This document shows positions 1 to 19,803 of a stretch of 64,000 nt of DNA, one piece after another. The notes under the pieces were generated by a model that had not been told where the DNA came from, did no database searches, and saw nothing but the letters and a program-made list of their open reading frames with translations. A program made the position numbers and the translations under genes. Position 1 is the stretch's first letter; each line of letters begins with the position of its first letter. This stretch comes from Welwitschia mirabilis (taxonomy: Eukaryota; Gnetophyta; Gnetopsida; Welwitschiales): NCBI GenBank assembly GCA_051453625.1, contig JBOZIK010000001.1, positions 121,495,947 to 121,559,946 of the forward strand. The letters run 5' to 3'.

Positions 1-938
1 TTCATGAAAATAACTCAAAAATTACAAGCAGAAAACAACAAGAAAAACATCTTAGTTTTTATAATTAAGAAGATGTTATAGGTAAATATTAAATAGTATA
101 ACCTATAGAGAATTCAATAATTTTCCTAAAAAGTATCTACTCATTCAAAAACTCCAAGTAGATTAAAAGTTATTTCCATTTTAGTGAAGGGTATTATTTA
201 AGCAACTCTAAAATCTAAGCAATTTTTATAGTCAAAGTTTAACCCTATTAAATGTGTTTATATTAATTTAGATTTAAAAAAATTAATTTTTAGGGATAGT
301 ACAATAATTCAATTAAAGAAAAGTAAGTCTAATTTATTTTTACATTTTTAAATAATGAATTAAAACTTTTTAGTTTCAATTTCTAAAAACTCGAAAAACT
401 TATGAATAATTTTAATAATTATAGAAATTATCTCATAGAAGTACCAAATCATTTTAAGTACTATATGTTACTTATGATTAATTTAAATTTTTTTGTTATT
501 TTTATATATTATTTGTTAATATTTAGACCCGTATTCTTGCATTTCAAGCATAAACATTAGGATTATCTAGGTAATAATTCTAGAGATGTGTGGTCCAATG
601 ACTTAGTTTTATTAAAGTTGTTTTTATTTATTTTGTCCTAGATACTTAGAATTTATAAAAGGGATTATACTTAGAATTTATAAAAGGGGTTTGGTTTATT
701 CCCATAAATGAAACATATCTCTATAATAAAAATTGCATGTATTAATGTTCTTTATTTGAAAGGAATTGCTATAATATATAAAAATAAAAGATGTACTTTT
801 CATTTATTTTCATTATTACAATTTAAAAATGTATGATTTTCCTTTTATTTAAAACCAAATTCTACTTATATACTCTATTTTTCTTTTGTATGATATCATC
901 ATAAAACACATTCGATAAGGATTAGAATTATTTTTACT
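1..938. other. AT-rich stretch without recognised genes
   Basis: No reading frame or domain is recognised. The only structure is a 25 bp tandem duplication at 642-691, built on ATACTTAGAATTTATAAAAG. Confidence 0.6.
642..691. repeat. Two-copy 25 bp tandem duplication
   Basis: ATACTTAGAATTTATAAAAG occurs at 642 and again at 667, with nearly identical following bases. It is a short local duplication in otherwise featureless AT-rich DNA. Confidence 0.85.
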
Positions 939-1626
939 NNNNNNNNNNNNNNNNNNNNNNNNNNNNNNNNNNNNNNNNNNNNNNNNNNNNNNNNNNNNNN
1001 NNNNNNNNNNNNNNNNNNNNNNNNNNNNNNNNNNNNNNNNNNNNNNNNNNNNNNNNNNNNNNNNNNNNNNNNNNNNNNNNNNNNNNNNNNNNNNNNNNNN
1101 NNNNNNNNNNNNNNNNNNNNNNNNNNNNNNNNNNNNNNNNNNNNNNNNNNNNNNNNNNNNNNNNNNNNNNNNNNNNNNNNNNNNNNNNNNNNNNNNNNNN
1201 NNNNNNNNNNNNNNNNNNNNNNNNNNNNNNNNNNNNNNNNNNNNNNNNNNNNNNNNNNNNNNNNNNNNNNNNNNNNNNNNNNNNNNNNNNNNNNNNNNNN
1301 NNNNNNNNNNNNNNNNNNNNNNNNNNNNNNNNNNNNNNNNNNNNNNNNNNNNNNNNNNNNNNNNNNNNNNNNNNNNNNNNNNNNNNNNNNNNNNNNNNNN
1401 NNNNNNNNNNNNNNNNNNNNNNNNNNNNNNNNNNNNNNNNNNNNNNNNNNNNNNNNNNNNNNNNNNNNNNNNNNNNNNNNNNNNNNNNNNNNNNNNNNNN
1501 NNNNNNNNNNNNNNNNNNNNNNNNNNNNNNNNNNNNNNNNNNNNNNNNNNNNNNNNNNNNNNNNNNNNNNNNNNNNNNNNNNNNNNNNNNNNNNNNNNNN
1601 NNNNNNNNNNNNNNNNNNNNNNNNNN
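939..1626. other. Assembly gap of 688 N
   Basis: Unknown bases. The odd length suggests a size estimated from linking data. The sequence on its right side is the end of a dispersed repeat (see 1651-1740). Confidence 0.99.
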
Positions 1627-1650
1627 TAATATTTTAATAGGTCTAAGTAG

Positions 1651-1740
1651 GAATTGATCCTAGGTTCTGTTGTGCATGTTAGTTAATAATATTTTAAAAA
1701 AATTATGCTTAATTAGGGTAACTAAAGTCAGGGTGTTACA
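1651..1740. repeat. Terminal part of a dispersed repeat ending GGGTGTTACA, copy 1
   Basis: About 90 bp here match 23578-23677: both share GATCCTAGGTTC, GCATGTTAGTTA, TTAGGGTAA and the closing GGGTGTTACA. Read on the other strand the end is TGTAACACCC, a common first ten bases of plant LTRs. Each copy is followed by LINE DNA and preceded, at some distance, by an assembly gap. A solo or truncated LTR is the likeliest identity; superfamily is not determined. Confidence 0.6.
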
Positions 1741-1877
1741 TAGCCTCTCCCTTCATAAAATTTGTTCAAGAAAATGATAGATTAAAGAATAAGACAACAC
1801 TATAACATTGTCGGAATGTTGAGGAATGCTTTTAGTTTATCTGGATAGGCCATTTTGTTTTTGTGAGGCCCAGACCT

Positions 1878-2520
1878 AATACGGAGGCAATTAAGAAGTG
1901 GATAGCCTTCCATGGGACTAGCACCTAGTCAATGCAGGTTCTAGCATCAACAAAGGGATTAATCTTGTTTAAGTTTGAATCAGAAGAAGATCTAAATAGC
2001 ATTATGATTAGAGGATCCTAGTTTTTCTGAGTAAGGGATTTGACCCTCCTCAATGACGAGTTGGGGAAATTTTACCAGAAGTTTCTAGAAGCTTCCGATA
2101 TGGGTTAAACTTAGAGGCATTAGTTTAGTGCTCTAGAGCCAAGATTTCATTCAGGCTCTAGCATCCCAATTTGACGAAGTCATAAAATTAGATTCCATAA
2201 AAGTTAATGGAACTATAGTGTTTCTTATAGGATTTTGAACTTGGATAGATGTGGATCCCACCAAAACACAAAGAACCTTTGACTTGCTACACCATTTTGG
2301 TATAGACAAAATGGTGAATATGTCAATATCCCCTCCTCGTGTCCTCACTATGTAGCACTAGGGCATTTTGAGAGATTTTTCTCCAAGCTCAAAGAAATGA
2401 TGTATAGAAGATATGAAGGAAGGGATCATGCCATCCCATAATGTGAGACCGTCCAATGTCAAAATTGTGGAAAGTTCGAGCATGTAATGGAAGTATGCAA
2501 GATAAAGGAAGCCTGAAAGG
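1878..2520 (+). pseudogene. LINE 1 ORF1 relic: DUF4283-like region and CCHC zinc knuckle
   Basis: Translation shows a block resembling plant LINE ORF1: a TEAIKKWIAFHG-like segment, then LILFKFESEEDLNSIM (about 1957-2007), followed by a degraded WFF-type motif in which Trp has become TAG. LWVKLRGIS lies near 2099. The zinc knuckle at 2457-2498 reads CQNCGKFEHVMEVC, a complete C-x2-C-x4-H-x4-C. This family binds the LINE RNA in the particle. At least three stops interrupt it. Confidence 0.75.
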
Positions 2521-2886
2521 GTTTTCAAACTTTTATCAAGAGGAGGAAAATAAACACCATCATCAAATTAGCAACCAAAGATGAGGAGAAAACAAAGCCA
2601 AATCATAAAGAGACAACACAGGGGGATAGTCCTTCATTGAATTAGAAACAGAACAAAAAAGAGAAAATATCCTCATCTAACAAATTCATTCGTTTAGACA
2701 GCAATGATTTAGAGGAATTAGAGCAATAATCACATTCTAGAAGTGAAAGGAATAGACACAGGTAAAGAAGTTAAGAAGACCCTCAATAGCAAAAAAGTCT
2801 AAAAAGGTACTAATGGAAAATATAGCAAATGGATCCTAAAAGACTCTCTTAGAGATATTAGTTAAACCACCTAAGAGGGAAAATAG

Positions 2887-5800
2887 ATGAATATTTTAAG
2901 CAACAACGTCAGGGGCATGCAAGGTGCCTCAAAGATGAAAGCTCTAAAAGAACTACTTTAAACCCATAATATAGAAATAATGTGTCTTTGGTGAGACACA
3001 TAGAATAAAAAAGGATGTAAATGAATAGATGGTATCAAATATATACACATGGAATACATCTTTGTTAATCTTTACAGCCCCAAGCTTTTGGGTGAAAAAA
3101 GGGGAAGGCAGGTGGTCGAGAACTCGATTAGCAAACTAGATCCCATAAACTCACACTTGCAGAAGGTCCAATTTACATGGTCCAACAAGAGCAAAAGCAT
3201 TGAAAGGAATCTCTTTAGGATAGATAGAGCTCTGCTCTTAATTGACTTACTCAAAACAAAGGTTTGAATCTTAAGAGGAGAGGGGCACTAGTGCTCAGAT
3301 CATAGAGCCCTTTTATTATTGTCAAGAAATAAACAGAATAAAGAAACCTATTTTACTTTTGAAAATGCATGGCTTGAGGAAGAAGAAGTGGAGGCATTTA
3401 TAATGGAAGTGAGCCCACTCAAAACAAAGACTTGGATCTTAGAAAGGAAGGGGCGTTGGCACTCAGATCACGAACCCCTTTTATTATTGTAGAGAAATAA
3501 ATAGAATAGAGGAACTTATTTTACCTTGGAAAATGCATGGCTTCAGGAAGAAAAGGTGGAGGCATTTATAAGGAAAGTATGGCAAGTAGATAGTTGTAAG
3601 CCTGTCCAAACATTAACGGAAAATCTGCAAAAAGTTAACATGTAGTTGAAAGAATGGAGAAGAGATAGGGCCAAGAAAATACGCAACAAGGGGCCTTAAA
3701 GATGGAGAATAGAAAAATTCAGAGAAAACAAAAAAAGGGAGAGGACCTTTAAAGTGAAGAGTGGGAAAATCCCTAGGAGCTTTACAAGATCAGAAAATAG
3801 GAAGAGCAATATTGGAGGCAAAGATTTCATATGAACTTCTTAAAGGATGAAGACACACTGAATTTTCTTTCAGAGTAATAAATCAAAGAAGACGAGCTAA
3901 TACCATTGGCAAAGTGAACTAGAATGACTACTTATACCAAAGGGGGAAAAAAAGAGGAGGTTCACAATTCCTTTATTGGAAGTCTATAGGAGCTATAAGT
4001 AGTTAAGGAGGAAACTGACATGTCTACTCTTTGGCTTGAGTCTTGGCGAGAGGAGAACCCCCTTAGACCTATACAAGAAAATGAGATCTAGAATGTGTTA
4101 AGGAAAATGAAACTTAATCAGAGCTCTGGTCCACATGGAGGAATTAATGAGCTTTTCAAGAAGTATTGGAAAATCATTAAGGAATTAGTGGAAGAAGCCT
4201 TCAATAAAGCCTTGGAACTTTATTCAGATTCATATTCATGGAATAATACCCATATTATCATGATTTCAAAAAAAAGGGGAAAGCAATGAACTTCCAAGAA
4301 TTTAGACTCATAGGGACCTAGAATGTCTTGTACAAGCTTTTCTCGAAGGTGTTGTTGACCACAGTCAACCCTTCCTGCACTATGTGATAAGACTGAATCA
4401 GATAGACTTTTTAGAAAATGAAAGCATCTTAGACTATGTAATACTTGACTATGAAATTTTCCACTCTCTTCAAAAGAAGAAGATAAGAGCTTGTGCTTTA
4501 AAACAGGAAAGCAAACCAGAGCATGTGTTGCAATTTTCTAAGGCATGCTCTACAAACCAAGGGTTTTCCATTGCAGTTTATCAACTTAATAATCCAAATG
4601 TAGACCTCAGCCAAATTTAGCTTGAAAAACAATCAAGGAGTTCATGGTTTTTTAAACACACGCAAGGGCTCAAACAGAGGATCCCCTCTTGCCTTACCTA
4701 TTCATTATTATGTTGAACGTTCTGCAGGATTATATTACCAAAAAAGGTGGATGAGGTCTAGGTTTACATAAAATGCAAGATTCTCTAATATTTTTTGAAT
4801 CCAATATTCAACAAATACAAGACATAAGGAGGGGGTGGTAATCCTTCAATAAAGAGTCAAGCTTGAGGATCAGCTGGCAAAAGAGCAAAGCCTACTTTAT
4901 AAACACTTGGACAATTGTCTAGCAAGTGATTGAGAGAGCTTTGGCCTAAAGAATAGGGAGTGAAAAAGACTCCTATTTAGGGATTCGAATGTTTAAATGG
5001 AAAAATGTTATTTCATGCAATGAACTAATTTAGAAATTGCAAAAAAAGAATGTAATAGTTGAAATGCCATTTTTTAATCCAATAAAGCCCAAATCATCTT
5101 GAACAATACTATTATACGAGCAATAGTAAGGTACAACACTTCAAAAGGAGTCTTGCCATAGAAAATCAAGGACACGTTAAACAGATTAATGAGGAACTTC
5201 CATCTGGAAAGGAGGAAGAGGATGCTTCATGGTTCATACAATGGCATGGAAGCAGATTTCTAAACTATTGAGTCTAGAGGTGGGGGTCTCTAGAATATTA
5301 GAATAGTATATTCCTACCCAAGGTAAACATTACCAAGAAAATGGTAAAGGGGGTATCTTCCTCCCATCGAAAAAATTCTTAAAAGGAAATATAAGGACTA
5401 GGCGGCAAGGCAAAAGGGGGGTTTTCCCTTTTGGCATGCATTATGTATGAGAAGAGCAAAGCTCGAAAATCTTACTACATGTGTAATTGGCAAAAGAGAA
5501 ATACCCTTCTAAAGTTCTTGAGCTCTAAGAAGCCAATGTCCTAGTGATATATAGGATGTGAATCTAGCCAAATGGCTCGAAGAGAAAGTAAGATTTAAAT
5601 TGAAAAATTAATACAGTAGATGGTTACTCCTCCCCTTAAGTAAAATTATAACAAACCAAGCTCTAGACCAGCTACAGGGGTATCTAAGGGAAACTAAAGT
5701 GCATTTGGAAGCAAGGGAAGATAGAACAACATTGGATGGAGGGAAATTAAATGCAAAGACCTGCTTAATTAAAATATATCGTACAAATAAGCTATTAAAT

Positions 5801-5989
5801 GACACTTGGCGAAATAACATATGTGGAAGAATGAAGTATTGAAATGGCTAATCATCTAAGGTAAAGTGCTTACCATGATTAATTTAAAGGAAAAGAGGTT
5901 TCAAAATAGGAGAAGGCTATCGAGTTTGTGGTTTGTCTAAGACAAAATAGTGTACCTCTTTTAGGAATGTCTAATCGTAGCTGCGATAT
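2887..5989 (+). pseudogene. LINE 1 ORF2 relic: endonuclease, reverse transcriptase, zf-RVT
   Basis: The frame opening MNILSNNVRGMQG at 2887 matches the start of the plant LINE endonuclease (usual form MNI-SWN-RG). FTWSNKS followed by RNLFRIDRAL near 3171-3230 is the endonuclease C-terminal motif. Next come SDH and FENAWL motifs, present twice because of a 168 bp duplication. The reverse transcriptase begins with the fingers motif LRKMKLNQSSGPHGG (4098-4142) and continues with ESILDYVILDYEIFHSL (4423-4473). The downstream tail shows the MAWKQISKL segment near 5243 and a zinc-binding-like region near 5890-5980. There is no continuous frame, so this is a dead copy. Confidence 0.82.
3250..3585 (+). 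repeat. 168 bp in-frame tandem duplication inside the LINE 1 endonuclease
   Basis: CTCAAAACAAAG begins at 3250 and at 3418. The two 168 bp units then run parallel through the SDH and FENAWL coding motifs. 168 bp is exactly 56 codons, so the duplication kept the frame. The copies have since diverged by many substitutions. Confidence 0.88.
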
Positions 5990-7560
5990 NNNNNNNNNNG
6001 CCAAGCGAATTGCAGCTAAATGTTGAATACATCAAGCAAGTTTTTGGAGTTTGTGTTGTTCATTTAGGTTGTCTGTTACCAATCGGCTTTCTCAGGTATT
6101 AGGCACACTATAGAACAGATTGTGTTAACAGTGAAGAAAAAGGTCAGCAACTTTCTGGCATTAAAGGCAATGAGAAAGCATTCAAAGTTATGAGCCAAGG
6201 GACAGAACGAAATTCAAGAATAATGCAAAGTTATGACCAAGAAAAAAGGCAATCAGAGAGAAACACTACTGGAACTTAGAGGACGAGCAAATTTCAACTC
6301 AGCAAAGAATATAGGCAAGCAAAGAGAAGCCCAATTGGAACTTAAAGGACAAGCGAATTTCAACTCTAATTGCATGCCCAGCGATAACAAAATAATAGAT
6401 GGAAGAAGGCGCTAGAATATCCCAGCCTAGCTGATAGTGCAAGCGACCGATCTGATGGATGAAGGAGAACTAATACTACCAACATTCATAGGCTATAATG
6501 ACATGGACAAATTTTTCAAGAGAAAGACCGCTAAATTGGCAAAAGCTATATCAAACAATCTGAATTATGACCCTCTTAAGATTTAGTGGAAAAATTTATA
6601 GACCGATACCTGATACAAAAGGGAAATCACTTGAAATTCCAAGGACTCCACTCCAATTTCTTTTGGCCCTAAAGGGAGGCAAAAGAATAAATCTGCTGCA
6701 TTTCTTGACTTAAAAACTCAAGGGTTAGATAAAAAGGAAATATTCCCATTTGATTAAAAAGCTATTCGATTTTCCGTGTGGTGGAGAGGCTAAGGCTAGC
6801 GTTACCAGGGAGGCGGCGAGAAAGGAGGAATCGCAACATGCTAGAGGCTGGGCATCTTGACATTAAGAAGAAGACCCTCTAAGCAACCTTCATAAATGCA
6901 AGAGTAGTATAAGTCATTGAAGTGAAGGCCAATGCAAGACAGGCTCAAGAAACCAAAGTAGAGACATTAACAAAGACAATGTGGCATGTTAAAAGAAGGT
7001 GAAACAACAAAGCAGAGGCAACATAAGCAACCTACCTAGTCAGACTTAGAAACACACCCAAGTCAAATGGAGCAAGAGAAGCCGTCAAAGTAGCTACCCC
7101 AAGCGACCATGCATAAAGAGCTAAAAGTCATCATAGTTAGTGATGAAGATGTAAAAGATAAGCCAAGTGAAAGCTTCAATACTTCTAATACATTTGACCA
7201 AGGGAATTCAATAGCTAGTGGAGGAAGGCCTTCTTAGCATACAAGGTATTAGTCTCACAAAACTAAAAAGGAAGACAAATTAAATGACGATGAGCAATAT
7301 GATGAAATTGAGCCAATAAGAAACAGGAAAGATTTTTATGGACCATTGAGACTGCAAGCAAAGGTGACCAAAGACTAAATTATTAAAGTGCATAGGAATC
7401 TGATGCTACTATGGCACCTTGATAAAAAGAGGCATAAATCTCAAAAAGCTCTATAAAAAAAATCAATATAAATAATGAACAGTATCCCTCAAAACAAGAA
7501 AACTAAAGCAATCTTAACATTTTGGGAACAAAGAGACCTCCTAAAGAAGTATGACACATG
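5990..7560 (+). other. Unidentified repeat-like region with broken reading frames
   Basis: After a 10-N gap the plus strand shows several moderately long open pieces rich in Lys, Glu, Gln and Asn, without a domain I recognise. Examples are 6233-6415, the charged piece near 7105-7260 and GELILPTFIGYNDMDKFF near 6466. The composition and a clean but broken frame suggest a gag-like polyprotein relic. No zinc knuckle, protease or reverse transcriptase is visible, so I leave it unnamed. It contains the 66 bp duplication annotated separately. Confidence 0.35.
6248..6379 (+). repeat. 66 bp in-frame tandem duplication encoding a 22-residue repeat
   Basis: GGCAATCAGAGAGAA at 6248 recurs as GGCAAGCAAAGAGAA at 6314. 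Both units translate in one frame into similar 22-residue segments, each with an LEL(R/K)G(R/Q)ANFNS core. Two copies are clear. An earlier AAAGTTATGA pair at about 6185 and 6229 hints at further repetition. Confidence 0.8.
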
Positions 7561-7847
7561 GATTTGAGAGTGACTAACACCTCTTTGTTTTCTCTACCAT
7601 CTACAAATCTTTTGTCTTAGACTATAGCTTTTAGTAGTGTTTTTGTTCGACTTTTGCAGTCAGGTGTTACTCCTAGGACTTTTTGGTTACTGGTAAACCC
7701 TTTAACACACGCTACAACCTTATCTCTTAAAAAACAGGTTTGAGAAAAATAGTGCCTCAAATGGAATGGGCATTCAATTCAACACAAAAGAGTATACTAA
7801 AACCGATGGCTGCATTGTAATTAAAAAAATAATGCAACTAGTACCAC

Positions 7848-8173
7848 TAAACCTCAGTTAGGTTATTACCTGAAATATAATGGATAGGTAGGTTCCAAAG
7901 CATTAGCAACAGCAAGACCAAGTGCTATTCAAATGGAAAGAATGATTTCTGTAATTAAATCTAAATTAGCATATATTTGAAAACCACTGAATAAGTAGGT
8001 TCCGAAGCATTAGCAGCAGCCAAGGCACAAGTGATATTCAAATGGAAAAAGTGAACCCTCTAGTTAAACCTCAATTAGCATGTATTTGAAAAACAATGCA
8101 TAGGTAGGTAGGCTCCAAAGCATTAGCAACAACCCAACAAGTGATATTCAAATGAAGAGAATGGAAAGTATGT
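7848..8173. repeat. Three-unit minisatellite, period 108-109 bp
   Basis: Unit starts are 7848, 7956 and 8065, each beginning TAAA(C/T)CT(C/A)A. Each carries TAGGT(T/C)... style GTAGG(T/C)TCC(A/G)AAGCATTAGCA and GT(G/A)...TATTCAAATG blocks at matching positions. The units differ by scattered substitutions and small gaps. The third ends near 8173. No coding function is visible. Confidence 0.85.
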
Positions 8174-10439
8174 ATTCCCTCATTAACACTACTCAAACAA
8201 CTCTTGTGAATTACAGATTTCAATAATATCAAAAAACTGATCAAAAATTAACCCTTCTAGTGAAATAAATGTTTTAAGAGTCATGCACTAGGTACGTTTG
8301 TGGATACTGAAATAGTATTACAATGGTCATGCCTGTGAATACCTTACAAGAGGTTCTATAAATGATGATACATGACTTATCTTCTTTTAAGACAAAACTG
8401 CTGTTCCAACTCTAGCATCGCAAATGCCTTGTTTTGGACTGGGAAACACAATGAATATTTTGATGATGTATTACAGTTCAACGTAATTGGTATCCCAATC
8501 TATTTATTTTATCTTTTCTTCACTCTAGACAGTTGTTTAAGAGGTGGACACTGGTATGGTACGGTATAATACCCGTATGTTCTCTTTCCCTCCAGCAGCT
8601 GGTCCACAAAATAGACAAGAACCTCATTCCATCTATCTCAGTATCACAAGAAGGTTCACTGGATTGTGCAATGGGAGATAGATAGCCAAAAGCACAAAAT
8701 TTTCTCTAAGGTCTCAAAAAAGCAAGTTGAACCCCCAGTTAAAGCACTCACATCGTTTTTTATGAAATCCATATATGACATTGTATGTGCTGTTTAAATG
8801 TCATTTCAACTATTTAAGCCATAGTGAAATGATAGGAATTAATCAAGCTTACCCATTCCTCTGTCAATTTCCATGACAGAATTGGTTTACAGCCAAAGTC
8901 CTGCAGATCCATAATTATTAAACTGGTTTCCAAGGAAGGCACTAATTAAAATGTGAAGGGAAAACTACGTTTGTGTCTCCTCTTCCTTCAGCAATGACAT
9001 GAAATTACTTTTAAAAAATGAATATAAATGAAAAAACCTAAAATCATAACATATACAAGGGTATTATTCACGTCAAAGCAAGTTCTAATGATACCATTAT
9101 TACAATTACGAATGCAACAGGGCATTTCATTTTTCGGTCTTGGTCTTGTTCCTGGACCAATACTCACGGATAAGCAGTGCAAAAAAGGTTTCAAATTTTG
9201 CTACACAAAAAGCAATTGAAAGGGTGATTTACAAAATAGTTAGTGGTTGTGGTAAAGGGTGACACACAGGATTCCATGTAATTCAACCGCCATAGGATTA
9301 CACGTAATTCAACATACTCACTTCTGTATACACTCTAGTTGACGTACTCCCAACCCACATAATGGATGCAGACATCCTACCAAAAGACATGGATAACAAA
9401 AGAGAGGATTTTTAAGAAAAAAGAAACTTATGGATTTAAATAAAATAAAAAAATCCAACTCCTTGCCTCAATGGAAGTGTTTGAAATCCCAGGTAGAAAG
9501 TAAGTGTAACAGTCGTTTTCCCTTGTATCTTCTTGTGAAAGGTCAAAATGGTAGAACACGTAATACAAAAGAATGCTCAAAACAGGAATGGATATGAATG
9601 AACACAATTTAAGAAAATAAGTATAAATGATTTTAATAGGAGATAATCACTGAAATGTCAAAATTGATTATGTAATAAGTGCTAATAATATTTTAACTTT
9701 GAAAAGACACAAATAGCAATGGTTATATGCAATTGTAAATGTGTCATGTTTCATTATCACCGTTTTCTATCATTCTGGTACACGAGTATATCACTGGAAA
9801 ATACAAGAAATATAGGCAACAAACTCAGAAACAGCAAAATCGTTTGAGAAGAATCTGGAGCTGTCATATACATGTCTGATGCTGAAATTAACATAAGACA
9901 TGAGGTTTCTGTTTACTATAATTTAGCTACCACTTTGCCCCATCGATGAAAATAAGACCAAGTTCAAACGTCCATGAAAAATTCAACCAAGCCAAAACCC
10001 TAGATGGTAAGTACTTTAATCTTGGATTGAAAAAGCATCAGAAAAGAGTTTCAAGACAAGAAATACAGATTTATAAACAAAACATGTGCTCAAGAATGTG
10101 TTGATGTAGACTTGTATTATTTGACTTAAAAAGTTAACTTCAAATAGTAACCAACAGTTTGGCAGCAAAATTTAAAACCTATGACAAGTAGCACCAACGT
10201 CGTTCTCACCATAAAGGTGATCAGAATATGTATTTGGCGCTTTTAATATCCAGAATGTTAACAAAAGTGTGATGTATTAAGCAAAGAAAGCTTTTAGCCT
10301 GAGACATCCAAATACCTAACACAAGTAAATTTCTTTCACCGTTGAGAACACAGAAAACACTAACACTAGCTCAATAGTCAGACAATAATCTTTCTAAACC
10401 AAAAGAATGTCCAAGCATCAGGTACCAAAGAAATTTCAA
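8174..10439. other. Gene-free DNA between the minisatellite and the ubiquitin-eL40 gene
   Basis: I see no coding domain, RNA gene or recognisable transposon. The stretch is less AT-extreme than the retrotransposon stack and may be ordinary downstream flank of the gene. Confidence 0.5.
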
Positions 10440-10563
10440 ATTCCTGAAAACAATATTTGAGGTAATATCTGGCAGACTAAATATAAAAGGTTACAAGAGT
10501 AATAGTATCAATAGAAGATGATAAGGCAGGTGGCCTTGCAATCGATACAGCCTGCCACACAGT
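10440..10563 (-). other. Probable 3' untranslated region of the ubiquitin-eL40 gene
   Basis: The sequence just after the TAG stop is unique, non-repetitive and T-rich on the minus strand, as expected for a plant 3' UTR. No canonical AATAAA is obvious, so the end is not fixed. The left limit given here is arbitrary. Confidence 0.35.
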
Positions 10564-19720
<9,157 letters not shown>

Positions 19721-19770
19721 TCACGCAGCCAAGGAAAGCCCTTTGCGAACGAAAGGGCACCCACCTCATA

Positions 19771-19778
19771 TTTTTATA
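19771..19778 (-). promoter_or_regulatory. TATA box of the ubiquitin-eL40 gene
   Basis: On the minus strand this reads TATAAAAA and sits 75 bp before the ATG. A start of transcription some 25-35 bp downstream would leave a 5' leader of roughly 40-50 bases. The leader itself is GC-richer than the surrounding DNA. Confidence 0.7.
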
Positions 19779-19795
19779 CGCATACCCTGCTTAGG

Positions 19796-19803
19796 TTAGG
19801 GTT
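19796..19803 (-). promoter_or_regulatory. Telo-box-like motif upstream of the TATA box
   Basis: The minus strand reads AACCCTAA, the core of the telo-box found in many plant ribosomal-protein and translation-factor promoters. It lies about 17 bp upstream of the TATA box. Motif and position fit a coordinately expressed translation gene. A function is inferred from the motif only. Confidence 0.5.

Larger units (their letters stand above)
1745..5989 (+). mobile_element. Decayed LINE (plant L1 type), element 1
   Basis: Plus-strand relics of both LINE proteins follow in the normal order. ORF1: a DUF4283-like RNA-binding region at about 1878-2340 and a CCHC zinc knuckle at 2457-2498. ORF2: an endonuclease start at 2887, an endonuclease C-terminus near 3165-3240, reverse transcriptase from about 4095 to beyond 4620, and a zf-RVT-like cysteine/histidine region near 5880-5980. 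Many stops and frame changes make it non-functional. The right end falls in or near the 10-N gap, and no poly(A) tail or target duplication could be identified. Confidence 0.85.
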
